DNA of 64,000 nucleotides from Asterias amurensis (Eukaryota; Echinodermata; Asteroidea; Forcipulatida; Asteriidae). A program made the translations under genes and the position numbers. Below are positions 10,863 through 22,900 of the stretch, one piece after another. The notes below the pieces were generated by a model that ran no database searches, was not told where the DNA came from, and worked only from the letters and a program-made list of their open reading frames with translations. The DNA lies in contig NC_092651.1 of assembly GCF_032118995.1 (NCBI RefSeq), forward strand, positions 20,878,349 through 20,942,348, in the 5' to 3' direction. Within the stretch, counting starts at the first letter, position 1, and every line of letters starts with the position of its first letter.

Positions 10863-11888
10863 TTAAAGGACAGCCAACATTTATCAATGGTATCTGTCTA
10901 CCTACTCCCCCTCCCCCCCCCCCACCCACCAGACAGTAGCCTGCAGTGTTGATTAATAAAGAGACTCCCAAGTCCATACATGACATCTTTATGAGCTTCA
11001 CATAATTAAATTTGGCATGGTTAAATTTATTTATTTTTGGATGCACAACATTGGTAAGATTAAAAGTAGCTAAATATTTACTGATTTTTACACAAAGTTG
11101 TTTTTACACAAATTGTCAACACAAGTTGTGTAGAAATCTGTGAATATTTGTGTTTATAAAGATGGCAATGGTGGAAAACTCACATGAAATATTACGGCAT
11201 GACATGCCATACATTTTGAAAAAATGAATACAAGATTTTGAAAAAATTTATAAAAACAATTAGTTTTGATTTTAAGAACTTGATGTTATAAATAGTGAAA
11301 CATGGGTTTTGAACTTTATGTATATTCTGGTGACTTGGATGACTGATTGAGCTTCACAGGTTTTTCATGTACATGTTGGGTTGTACAAAATACAGTTGCC
11401 GGTACTGGTCTTTGATGATAACAAATGTTGGGTGCATGGTTTAAAGGTATAGTTCCTGGTTCATGGTATGCCATCTGTATGGAAAATGGATTTAGCTTTC
11501 TTGCGCCGCGGCGTGCGGCAAGTGCTCTAATTTTGTCTTTGTAGCCAAGGTAAGGAAGGACCATTTGTTTACTAGCAGCTGACATTAACTGGTACTCATA
11601 ATGAGAAACATGTGTTAGGTAGCAGGCAATGTCGACCACTTCTAGACCAAAGTGGTCCTTTTTCACCAATGATCATGCAAGGAATTTGATAAAACTATGG
11701 CATCCCACACATGGTATTTATGAACATTGCAAAGTTGTGTACTCAAAAATGATTTACAATTGGTCATAAAGATGATGGCCGACTCTAAGTGGGACAGGCT
11801 ATTGAACCAAATCATCAATAAATCTTGGTTGTGCCATTTTAAAAGTCAGTTACTTAACATATCTTGGCATACATTTTGACTCCCAATA
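10863..11888. other. No supported gene; low-complexity C tract
   Basis: A C-rich run lies at about 10905-10928. A 117-codon minus-strand frame at 11316-11669 was considered and not accepted (see rejected list). It ends in a TTTAAAGGTATAG motif reminiscent of TTAA elements, so part of it is probably repeat. Confidence 0.4.
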
Positions 11889-12256
11889 TGGGTAGTGGGG
11901 TTGGCGTAGTGGTTTCGTTCCTCGCCTTCCACCTCTAGGACCCCGGTTCGAATCACACCTGGGGCCGACTTCACAAAGCAATAAAATTCATCGCAAGACA
12001 AATTTTCAGTATCACCATAGAGATTTGTAATGTGACATCACACTTTACTTAGTGGGCACTGTGTGGATTTGGTTTTCAGTCCCTACCAAACTGTAGGGGG
12101 TAATAATGGAATAATTCTCTGGAGTTTTCCTCACACATTTAAAACCCTGAAACTTCCTTGTCTTCTCTCTATTAGGTTATCTGCTAGTACAGTGATTAAG
12201 TTTGTTTTGTAGAGAGCCCTTGGCTTCACAACCAAATTAAATGAAATTAAAAGAAA
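11889..12256 (+). mobile_element. tRNA-derived SINE
   Basis: The head has an A-box-like TTGGCGTAGTGGTTTCG and a B box GGTTCGAATCA about 35 bp later, as in tRNA-derived Pol III promoters. The body contains TGGATTTGGTTTTCAGTCCC and GTTTTCCTCACA. The tail is AAATTAAATGAAATTAAAAG. A diverged relative lies at about 23605-23765. Confidence 0.72.
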
Positions 12257-12529
12257 TGAAAATGCAGACCCTGGGCAGACAGTAGCCACATGTGGCGTCA
12301 GTGCAGGGAGTCAATAGTCATTTTGAAGATTATCAATGCTTGAGATAGTGAGTGTGTGTGTGAACATGAATCACTGATCTCCCTGTTTATAACTTTGCAT
12401 TTTATGGTGATGGAAATATATTCACAGTTCTTGTGCAGTTAGTCACTGTTACAGGCATAAATGTTTGTTCCTTGGAAAAAAGTAGGAAAATTCTATCGAG
12501 TACAAGGGCTGACCTACACATGGACACAA

Positions 12530-12773
12530 GGGCCCAATTTCATAGAGCTGCTTAAGCACAAAATTTTGCTTAAGCAAAAAAATCCTTGCTTTGTAAAATC
12601 AGATTACCGGCCAAGACTCAACTCAATTGTTATGCTAAGTAAACAACAGCTAAATACCAGTCACAATCAATGTATATGGCATGACATTTTGGCCAGTAAG
12701 ATGTGTAAAACAAGCGAGCTATTTTCGTGCTTAAGCAAATGTTTTGCTTAAGCAGCTCTATGAAATTGGCCCA
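12530..12773. mobile_element. Palindromic MITE, GGGCCCAATTTCAT family (copy 1)
   Basis: Terminal inverted repeats read GGGCCCAATTTCATAGAGCT and its inverse, each followed by GCTTAAGCA-type sequence. The element is about 244 bp with no coding capacity. Related copies are at 13081-13323 and 35241-35455, with fragments near 15510-15640, 23290-23370 and 25105-25155. Confidence 0.8.
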
Positions 12774-12848
12774 AGGTATTGGCTCTAAGTATACTTTTCA
12801 GTCCTATGTAATAATAAAAAAATTCAGATTTTTCCAAGAGATAGCAAG

Positions 12849-13040
12849 TTGAATAACAGAAGAATATCATGCCCGCTGTTACTATTGATCAGTCTTCTGC
12901 TTTGGATGGGTAATGCCAACGGGGAATCACCGCTCGATTCCTTGAGTCAAGGAGCCAATGTTAATTACAGAGTATGGCACATTTCAAGTGGTGTAGTGGG
13001 TGAGCATGTCTACACTTGGACACTGCGGACTTTAGACACT
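12849..13040 (+). CDS. Doubtful signal-peptide-like exon, unrecognised
   Basis: I do not recognise this as a gene. The frame reads through a hydrophobic stretch (CPLLLLISLLLWM) followed by NANGES, which looks like a secretory signal peptide with a cleavage site. There is no in-frame ATG: the frame opens with TTG at 12849 and continues upstream without one. A GTATGG sequence at about 12971 could be a donor site. I found no continuing exon downstream before the next repeat. It may be a fragment of a secreted-protein gene, or chance. Confidence 0.15.
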
Positions 13041-13080
13041 GCAGACTTTAGACACTGCAGTCTTTAGCTGCAGGGATCCT

Positions 13081-13323
13081 GGGCCCAATTACATGGCACC
13101 GTAAGCACAGAATCGGCGCTTATGGAAGCAGGGAATTCTGTGCTTACGGCAAGCGTATTTCACGGGTACGCGGCGAATTTTGGCTTCTGCGCGTGCGTAC
13201 TCCACGTTACTAGGCATTCTACGCTTACAAGGCTAGCGCAAAAATTCGGCGCTTACACGTAAGCGGGGAATCGTGTTCGTAAGCACAGAATTCGGCGGTA
13301 AGCAGAGCCATGAAATTGGGCCC
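13081..13323. mobile_element. Palindromic MITE, GGGCCCAATTTCAT family (copy 2)
   Basis: Ends GGGCCCAATTACATGGC and the inverse CATGAAATTGGGCCC, with mirrored CGTAAGCACAGAAT motifs inside. The interior is more G+C rich than copy 1. Confidence 0.8.
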
Positions 13324-13414
13324 AGGTGGTGTGATAGACACAAGAGTGAAAGTCCTTGCTGGACCCAAAAATCTGACTAGGATTCAAATTTTAGGAGGTG
13401 TATAAAAAAACTGT

Positions 13415-13556
13415 TTTTTTACCCATACACTGATGTATGTTAGCACTGTATACTGAGTACTTTTTTGAGTCCTGTGAAAAAATATCACAGGCACAAGACT
13501 CGGGAAAGTACTGAGTATACAGTGCTAACACACATCGGTGTCTATGGGTAAAAACC
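13415..13556. mobile_element. Palindromic MITE with TACCCATA ends
   Basis: The inverted arms carry TTACCCATACACTGATGT and CAGTATACTGAGTAC-type sequence, mirrored as GTACTGAGTATACAGTGC and CATCGGTGTCTATGGGTAA. One arm recurs at about 61596-61668, directly joined to half of a P1 element. Confidence 0.72.
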
Positions 13557-15847
13557 AAAATGATTCTTTATCCCCAATGAAAATTTAGGCGGTATGTTGA
13601 AATGATGACATTTCCACCTGCTGGGGTTTATATTTCGCAGAACTTTTAGGAATAGGGTCCTCGGTGTCAGATCAAAGAGAAGGATTTCTTAAAATGTGGG
13701 AAAAATAATGGATGATTTTCTTCACCAGTCTGGCAAAAAAGTCTAAAATTTCTCATCCCTGGACAGAACAAGAATGTCATCAGTTTGCTGCTTGTGCACA
13801 AAACCAAAGTTGAAGTCGCTGATGGAAATTAGTCCAAACAAAGAAAAGATACAGAGAAGTTTCTATATAAAACGGTTTGATAAATGTGTTTTTTTAACAA
13901 AACATAAGAAGTATAGACCTGAGAACAAAAGAGGTCCACACTATCTGTTTATTTTATTTTCATGTGGCGTTCCGTTTGGCGAAGCATTCAAGGTTTGCAG
14001 ACTATTTTTTTATCCCTTTGTTAACTGCTTCACTTCACTTCTTTCCAGTACCGTAATTTTCGGATTATTTACCGCGCGGCATATAAACCGCACTTCCCAA
14101 AAATATGCAAAAAAATATTTAGGTGTCCGCGTACATGCTGCGCCCATATAAACCGCGACCAAAATATATAAAAAAACATGACAAAACTAACCTCAAAACA
14201 CAAAGGAGATTTTTTGAAAATCTTTGAAATCAGGAAAATTATTCAGATAAATCGCCCGCCTGGTATTCAGTTATACACCACACATGACCAAGCTGTCATT
14301 TTTCATATACCATTTGGATACTGTAGAATTGACAAAACAAAAAATCCGGAACAAATCTCTAGAAATCAAAGGTGAAACCTTACACAGGGATGAAATTTGC
14401 CAACTTTGAATATTCCTGAAAATAGTTTGCAGGCCTGGGTTCAAGACCTAGAACCTCTCCGATGTTACAATTCAGGAGGTTTACAGACTCTGTGCATCAT
14501 AAGAAAGAACAAACTACAGGTTTGGACACAATATTGACAATTTCTTTCTCCTTATGGTGATTGCTTTAGTTCTTTCAAGAAAATCTGATGGCTCAAGGAG
14601 ACAAAAATCCTGAAATTGGACAAATCCTGAGAAATTACACACCTGTTAAAGGCAACCTGTCATCCGGGATATATTGTAATAATAAGTACTGAATAAGTAC
14701 ACAAATAGAATACAATCTTGTGAGACAATCTGAAAGAAATATATCAATAAAAAAACCACACTAATACATTCGATTCCGCAGCATAGTTTTATTCCAAGAT
14801 AAATACACTGATGCTGATATACAATATCGACTTATTGACCGTAATTTTTACCACATGAGGGCGCTTTTAAAGTTTAAAAGGCAAACTTCCCTTCATTACA
14901 ATAAAAGTTTCTCTTATTCTGATTGCCATTTACTTGTTTTGCATTACATAAATTTGGTTCACACACACCCTCACGTAGACTTGTGGACAGGTTGTAAATG
15001 TCTGTCGTGGTGATAGCAAAAGGGCTAATTTCGTAACTATCTCGCGAGACTGCTGCTCTGCTGCTCTGCACGAGACTATTTTTAAATAGTTAAAACGACT
15101 TGCCACAAGTCTAACCCTCATGACGTCAAAAATACTGCAAGTTCCTGTTGGTACATTCACACTTTGTACAGGTGTCACACACACAAAAAATACCAGAATC
15201 CAAACTGTGAAAGTGAAATAAACAAAAATTCAGTTCTATTTCCTTATTTAAAGGGTGTGCACAACATTTGGTTAGATTTAAATTGAGAGTTCATTGACTT
15301 GCACATAACTCAATAACTGGCCATGGTGGAAAGCTTTCCCTGAAATATGATGTTTGAAAATTTGCCACTTACCAATGTTGTACACATGCTTTAAAGGGCA
15401 GGCAACCATTAACATGAAATGTTATTTTGTCATCATCTAAGTCTAATTAAATTGCAACTCTGAAAGACTATACAGTGATTTGCACATATTGGTCGAGGGT
15501 AAAAACTAAGGCAAAATGTATAGAGCTGCCTTAACACAAAAGTAGCTGAACACCGTTTGCTTACCAAAAAACAGCCACCAGGCAAAACACCATTCTACAT
15601 GTGCCGTCAGTGACTTGGTATCCAGCTTTTGCCCTGTGCTTTTGCTGTAATGCCCTCTTCAAGGTTCCAACACAAATTTAAATTGTTCTCATAGAAGTGC
15701 ACCCCTTGCCAGCGGGAAATTCCTGTGCCACTTCAAGAGTGAAGGCCATTAACTATTGTTTGCAAAAAACCACTCTTTCCCAAATGATGATTGAGCTCAG
15801 AGGTTTGGAAAATACCCATAGTTTGGTTATATTAAATGTAAGGTTAA
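13557..15847. other. Gene-free region with decayed repeats
   Basis: No supported gene. At about 14048-14160 there is a CCGTAATTTTCGGATTATTT...ATATAAACCGCG block that resembles a widely dispersed DNA-transposon end. At 15510-15640 there is a fragment of the GGGCCCAATTTCAT MITE family. The rest is AT-rich. Confidence 0.4.
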
Positions 15848-16210
15848 AGACAGTGGACACTATTGGTAATTGTCAAAGACCAGTCTTCTCACTTAGTGTA
15901 TCTCAACATATATGCATAAAATAACAAACCTGTGAAAATTTGAGCTCGATTGGTCGTCGGAGTTGCGAGATAACCATAAAAGAAAAAACACCCTTGTCAC
16001 ACGAAGTTGTGTGCGTTTAGATGCTTGATTTCGAGACCTCAAATTCTAAACTTGAGGTCTCGAAATCAAATTCGTGGAAAATTACCTCTTTCTCGGAGGG
16101 AGCTGTTTCTAACATTGTTTTATACTATTAACCTCTACCCATTACTCTTTACCAAGAGAAGTTTTATGCTGATAATTATTTTGAGTAATTACCAATAGTG
16201 TCCACTGCCT
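15848..16210. mobile_element. TTAA-flanked element, family P2, full-length (363 bp)
   Basis: Begins GACAGTGGACACTATTGG-like sequence after TTAA (15844-15847) and ends AATAGTGTCCACTGCCT before TTAA (16211-16214). It has short terminal inverted repeats and a central palindrome around GAGACCTCAAATTC. Other copies: 22366-22728, 26553-26938, 34161-34295 (partial), 55454-55955, 57169-57537, 59018-59513, 62640-62767 (partial) and a diverged one at about 37660-37990. Confidence 0.85.
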
Positions 16211-16923
16211 TTAAACCAGCTGATGGCTGCAACATGACTTACATGTATGTACAATTAAAAAACAAAAACAGTACAAGCATCTGATTACAATCCTGCGTGC
16301 AAAGTTTTTTCATGGCACCATCGTCGATGGGAACCTTTAAATTTCAAACGAAATAGAATAGCACAACATTTGAACTGGCCAATTATTTGCCCCTTGCCCC
16401 CTAAAAGGGCCAGCAAAACCTACACTAAATTTTATCTTCAGTGAATACATTTCTATAATTTTTATAACATTTTGTGTCAACTATCAACGCACGTAAAAGA
16501 CCCCAGTACACACATATCGCAAAGAGAAGGAGTTTGCCCCGGTGTGTCTGGCAGTGCGACTATCTTCAATTAAGAAGGCTGCACTAGAAAGGAAAAAAAG
16601 AAGACGTACTTAGCAACATCAACAATAAGCAATTTGCTAAGCGTATTTTCCTTGCTTAGCAGCTATTACCCTAAGGAGACACCCATCTTTAATATTTTCA
16701 GCAAACTTGGACAAGCTTTTATCACATCCTGGCAAAGACCATGGTTCAGAGCATACTCAGTTTTCACTTCAAATGGCGGTTCAAAAGTACTGCACAAACA
16801 TAGCATAAACACTTGTTCTGAGCAGCAGGCCATTGCACAAGCACACTGATTGGCGAGGTTATGTTTACGCAAAGTGACTCACAGGAACACCGACAGTGCA
16901 GACGTCAGCGAGTTTCACCAACA
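16211..16923. other. Region downstream of the ADCK2-like gene
   Basis: On the minus strand this follows the ADCK2-like stop codon and probably includes its 3' UTR. No polyadenylation signal could be assigned with confidence, and no other gene is seen. Confidence 0.4.
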
Positions 16924-19900
16924 TCAAAAGACACCACCGAGAAGAACTGGCTTTGCAGCTTCTAAGATGTCCAAGTTGGGGTCCAGGGATCGGCCGAGAC
17001 CTTCTAGGACCATGATGGCAAGCATGATGGAGGCAAAATTACTCTCTAGTTTCACCTAGCAGAAAAAAAAAACGAGAAACAAATTTTGAAAATCCAACTT
17101 TAAAATCATTTTGGGTTGAACATAGAAAACCTTCATTTTACTAATTTCTAATGCATCAGACCCTAGTACAAACAAACTTTTGTTAGCCTTTTGTAATTGC
17201 ACAAAGTTGCTTTTTTTGTCCAGTATCTAAGCATGTTTCCCGGCTCTCTTACCTTGTGTTTTATCAGTAAAGAGAAAAGGTCCTCCAGAAGGACTCCAAC
17301 TTGCATCTGAAAAAAAAACACGAAATAAGATTGCCATGAAATTCCACAATATTAACACATTAAAAATGTTTAAGGAACAAAACTGATCAAATAAATTAAA
17401 TTATTTTTTGTATTGATGAATGAACCTTTCCAATGAAAAATCAATAAGTTGCACATCATGCACCCACAGACACACTTTTGGTGTTTGCCGCCCAATAGAG
17501 TCTGTGCAAATGTGTAAATTTAAATGACATATTTCATGGAAAGGGCTCATTTTAGTTGACTTGAAAAAAATGTGAATACAGTTAACCATTTACAGTCACA
17601 TTACTCGCCAAACTTAAGGGTGAAAAATTCAATTAACATTTATTTTAAATGGCTTATGAAGATAAAAATCAAAACAATGAAATTAGGTAGAATTAAGAAT
17701 ATATGCGTAAGATAAGTAATGGGACTATTTTTAAACCATTTTAAAAAAGGAGAGCACTTACCGAGCCGAGCCTGACCGTTTGTGCGTGGGCAAAGTTTAC
17801 TAACTCCGCCATATCCGTCTTAAATTTACTTTCATTTGGGCACTTGTGGATTGCATGTTGGAGAAACAAATCGGCCACTACCTCTCCCTGAAACAAAGAA
17901 AGGAAACTTATTTACGGCGGGATGTCACGTCACATTTGCCAAATGCAGCATCTTTCCATCAAAACCAATAAACCATTATATTCACTTTACATTAGTTACA
18001 GTTTCTTAATTAATCTTCCTGCCACCCTGCCTGAAACATTATCACTAAAACTACAAACAATATCAACAAGTAATAAATTAAGATACGACTAAAAAGTGCA
18101 CATGGTATGATAAATTAAATATACAAAATGATGGGGAAAATAATGAAGAAATAAAACTGCATGAACTAGGCCTATCTGAAATCTAGTTCAGCTATTATTT
18201 GTATAACTCTTGAACTTATTGTGAAAATTATGACACACAACAATTACAACCAGAGTAATTTCTTGCCTGTAAGAAAGGCCCTGGAATGTACTCTTTTTGT
18301 AAACAAAGGTTACACGGTCTAACAATAAATATCAGCATTTTAAATTGATGTCATAAATGCATCAGGGATACAATAATATGATTGGAATTTCACACTTGCA
18401 CAGCTATGCAATCAGCACTGTATATTTAGTGTTTTCCCATAGTCCTGCTGCAAAAAAAAACCCACCAGGCTAACTACTCAGGTGGGATTCAAACCAATGA
18501 CTCTCACACGCTACAGCAAATGTCTTCACCACTAAACCAGTGAGCGTGCTCAGTGACCATAGATTATGTACTGCATCATTGAGAATACAATTTTGGCTTT
18601 ACCTTTTATAAACTGATATTTATGGAGCACAGTTGTATGACAAGACAGTTTCCCTGGGGGGGGGGGGGGGGTTGCAAGATGAGCAGCAAGGGCTATGATG
18701 ACTGCCTTGTTAACAGCCACCACAACTCGAAACAGAGATTTCATGTACATGTACAAGGCATTATCACAAACCCTATTAGATTATACCGCAACCATGTAAA
18801 ATTTCAATAATTCTATTTCACATCAACCACATTTTACAGTTACATTTTCACATCAACTCCATTTTACAATTACATTTTCACATCAACTCCATTTTACAAA
18901 TACATTTTGGGTTGAAACAAAGAAATTATTGCCTTAGAACAGGATTTGAACCTGAGACCTCCAAAATAACTTGCCATTGGTCGTTTCACAAAGAGTTAAG
19001 TCTAGTCCAAGGAGATATTATAAATGTATGGCCAGTCCTAAGTTACGCCGATTTAGAGACTGGTCTTAACTCTTTGTGAAATCCACCCCACAGCCCTATC
19101 AACTAGACTGTGCAGCACTATCTCCAAGTCCATACATTTTGTTGAAACCTTCAATCACCCAAACATTCAATCAAATTTACCCATTCAGTTTCCCTTGTGG
19201 TTTATAACTTAATATTTGAAAACAATTTAAACTGTGATAACCAACAATTACACACCAGTGTAAGGGTAAAAATAAACTACAAATTAACTGTGACTTTGGA
19301 CAAGGTATGACTTATTTTTTATTAATCCCCAGTTGAACGACACTATTTAAAAAAAAATTCACCTTTCCCAGCACCACATTCATGAATACATCCCTGAAGT
19401 TCTGGCGATCAAACTCGTTGAGCTGACCGACGATGCCCGTGTCGAGCATGACCAGCTTGAGAGGGCATTCCCTCGGCTTGACGCTGATGACCACAGTGTC
19501 GCACATGTCCTCCATCTTCAAGATGTTGTCCGTGTCTCCGGTGAAACTGTCGACTCCCTGGACGAGAATATTACCAGGATGAAGGTCGGCGTGGACGAAG
19601 TTATCAATAAAGACCTGATGGGTAGAGTCCAAGAACGATTCAAGACATTATTTTGTAAATGATACATTGCCCTAACCCTCCTACCTATTGGTACAATTTT
19701 TTTCCAGTGACTTGACCAACCAGTTAAAACCATTCAGCTGGGACAAGGTATGTGAATGGTATAGGGTTGTGAATCAATTTTTAATTTCCTAAATGCTTAA
19801 ATTTAACTTGTTACTTCCATTTTAACTATTAACCATTTCTGGAACATCTGTGAAGGTACCTAAGATTTTCAATGCAGGGTACCTATGTATTTGTCAAATG

Positions 19901-22900
19901 TCAACAAACTTTCCAGGCTTAAAAATAAACACTAAATCCAGTGTATGGTGACAGTGTTTCATCATCATACAAAACAAAAATGTGTATTACGAATTGAAGG
20001 GAATGGAAATAAGACACATTCCCAACTAACAAAAGGGATGTCAATTATTCTCCCTGGTTATAGTGTCCAGGGCCAACAGTTTAAATAAAATAAAAAGTAA
20101 CACTATGCTTTTATTTTGGAGTGCGCTCACCAATGGTCCCTGTAACTATTACAACCCTTGTCAGGCTTATTGTAAAATCACTATGGACCCAATTCACCTG
20201 ACGTCATCATCAGAATATTCTTAGATGCGCCATACTGGTGGGCAATATCACTGTGTGGTATTCAGTGAAGTTCGCATCAGCGTATACACGTAAATCTATT
20301 GCCCACCAAAATGTTGAGCGTGGCACAGTCGCCGCGTGTGACGTGCGTGCAAGGGGTCAATAGCTCTCAAGCCTGACGAAAACCTGTAAACAAGGGTGCT
20401 TGCTATGTGAACCAGAAACATCAGGGTTAACCCCTACTCTTCTACGATAAGTGTTCTGGGTTCTTATACATGCACTACCAATTCTAGTACACAGGTTCTA
20501 GGGCTTATTTACCCATCTGAAGGACAAAGCAAGAATTATGCTCAAAGACTGATACGCCACGATTTGGTACTCGAACCCACACTCTGCTAACTTCAGAAAC
20601 ACCAGAGCTCGAGACTGGTGCTCTTAACCACATGGCCACGATACGCCAGAGTAAGTCCACTTACCATCTTAAGGAGGGCCTCTACCCCCATCGCAGCGAG
20701 TCGCTCATGAAGACCCTCTGGTCTGTCCTCATCATCGGAGTTGGTAACGTAAGATGTGATTGGATCTCCTTCCTGCAAGTTGTTAAGACGTCGACAAAGA
20801 CAACAAAGAGTTCAATTCAAAATGACTTGACTGATCGCAAAACGAGCGTTTCCCATGGGGCAAACTTTGAGAGGTATTTTTATAAACAAACAGGCTTAAT
20901 ACCTCACAGAGGTAACAAAGCCCTATACCCCTGGTCATTGCTTTGGTGCCCCTTGAATGTTCCAGAAGAAATTTAAAATGTCCTCATAGTGGTGCCCTTT
21001 ACTAAGGGGAAAACGCCTTGGTGCCCTTGCTCATTCAAAAATGAAGCATCAAGTGCTATACAGTAAAAATGTGTGGTAGCTAGAGAAGGTTCAAATCCTG
21101 TAAGAGCAACTTTTGCAAGAAAGAAAAGGAGTCTAATGGTCTAAACTACTCGTATTTTGAAAAGGACAGTTTTAAATATATTTTTGAGTGTTACAATTTG
21201 AAGGACTCAAAGCATACCTCGTATGTCTCAACAAGGACATCTCTGCTCACAAAAGGTCGGAGTGGCCTTGGGAATCGAATATAACTCACGTCTGCAAAGT
21301 TTTCCACGAAGCGATCTAGATTGTTGGCCTCTATTCTTAGATCAATCTGAGAAAGAAACATTAAAGACAATTACAATTTTTCAAAGTGACAATGTATTAT
21401 TTCTCCAACACGCCACGTATGGCTACGAACGCCAAATGCGCTTAAGACAACCGGCCAAACAGCTGCAGCTATGCAATTATGGCAAACTGTCCTGTGGTTG
21501 GAATCCCATATCTGGTTATAACAGATCTGTAAACCAAAGCCCTGGTTTGCTAAAAATGAGTACAATAAGAAGAAGTAAACCACTCAACAAAAAACCCTCA
21601 ATCACTCAAACAGTGTTGTACCTGTTTCTTCATGAGTTGCTCAAACTCTGCCATGCATTCTGGGAGACTAAGCCACTGAAGACCAGGAACAATGGAGAGA
21701 ATTTTGGCCAAAATTTGGAGGAGTTGAAGATCCCACTGAACTCGTCTGTAGATACCCGGGTGTAACACCTATCAGAAAAAAAGAAAAGAAAAGGAAAACA
21801 AATAAATAAATAAAAATAGCATGAACATTACATAAAGATAGCACAGTTGGTGAAGCACCAGCATGTCAACCTTGAGATAGCAGGTTTAAAGGAACACGTT
21901 GCCTTGGATCGGTCGAGTTGGTCTTTGAAAAGTGTTTATAACTGTTTGTTATAAAACGCATATGGGTAGAAAGATGTTGAACAAGTAGAATACAATGATC
22001 CAAACAAATTTGCCTCGAAATTGCGTGGTTTTCCTTTTACTGTGCAAACTAACACGGTCGGCCATTTATGGGAGTCAAAAATTTGACTCCCATAAATGGC
22101 CGACCGTGTTAGTCGACGAGGTAAAGGGAAAACCGTGCAATTTCGAGGCATGTTTGTGTGGATCATTGTATTCTACTTTTACAACATCTTTCTATCCATA
22201 TGCATTTTACAACAAACAGTTATCAACGCTTTTCAAAGACCAACTCGACCGATCCAAGGCAACGTGTTCCTTTAAATCCTGCTCTTGTCACTTTGTCGTC
22301 CCAATACTTAAAAACAAATTTATAACACTGTATGGATTCGATATTTGGTAATACACTCTTTTTAAAGACACTGGACACTATCGGTTATTGTCAAAGACCA
22401 GCCTTCTCAGTTGGTGTATCTCAATATATGCATAAAATAACAAACCTGTGAAAGTTTGAACTCAATTGGTCGTTGAAGTTGCGAGATAATAATGGAAAAA
22501 AAACCACCCTTGTCACACAAAGTTGTGTGCTTTCAGATGCTTGATTTCGGGACCTCAAAATACAATTCTGAGGTCTCAAAATCAAATTCTTGGAAAATTA
22601 CTTCTTTCTTGAAAACTATGTTACTTCAGAGGGAGTCGTTTCCATTGAACAGCTCTCCATTGCTTGTTACCGAGTAAGTTTTTATGCTAACACCTATTTT
22701 GAGTAATTACCAATAGTGTCCACTACCTTTAAAGTTTCATTTTAGGAGATGAAAAATATTTAAGCATGTACAACGTATTAACGGGACTCTCCTGAAAACA
22801 TTGCTCTGTGATTTTGATATTTTTCTCAAAAACGTGACGACTAATGAAGCTGAAACTTCTAGCGGCAATATACATGTATTAAATACATCTTCATTCACAG

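Noticed and set aside
11316-11669. 117-codon minus-strand frame
   Set aside because: No recognisable domain, no splice partners, and it adjoins repeat-like TTTAAAGGTATAG sequence.
13774-14151. 125-codon plus-strand frame
   Set aside because: It runs through A/T-rich sequence into a decayed DNA-transposon end with CCGTAATTTTCGG; composition is not protein-like.
21223-21765. 180-codon plus-strand frame
   Set aside because: It is the antisense shadow of ADCK2-like exons 4 and 5 and their intron.
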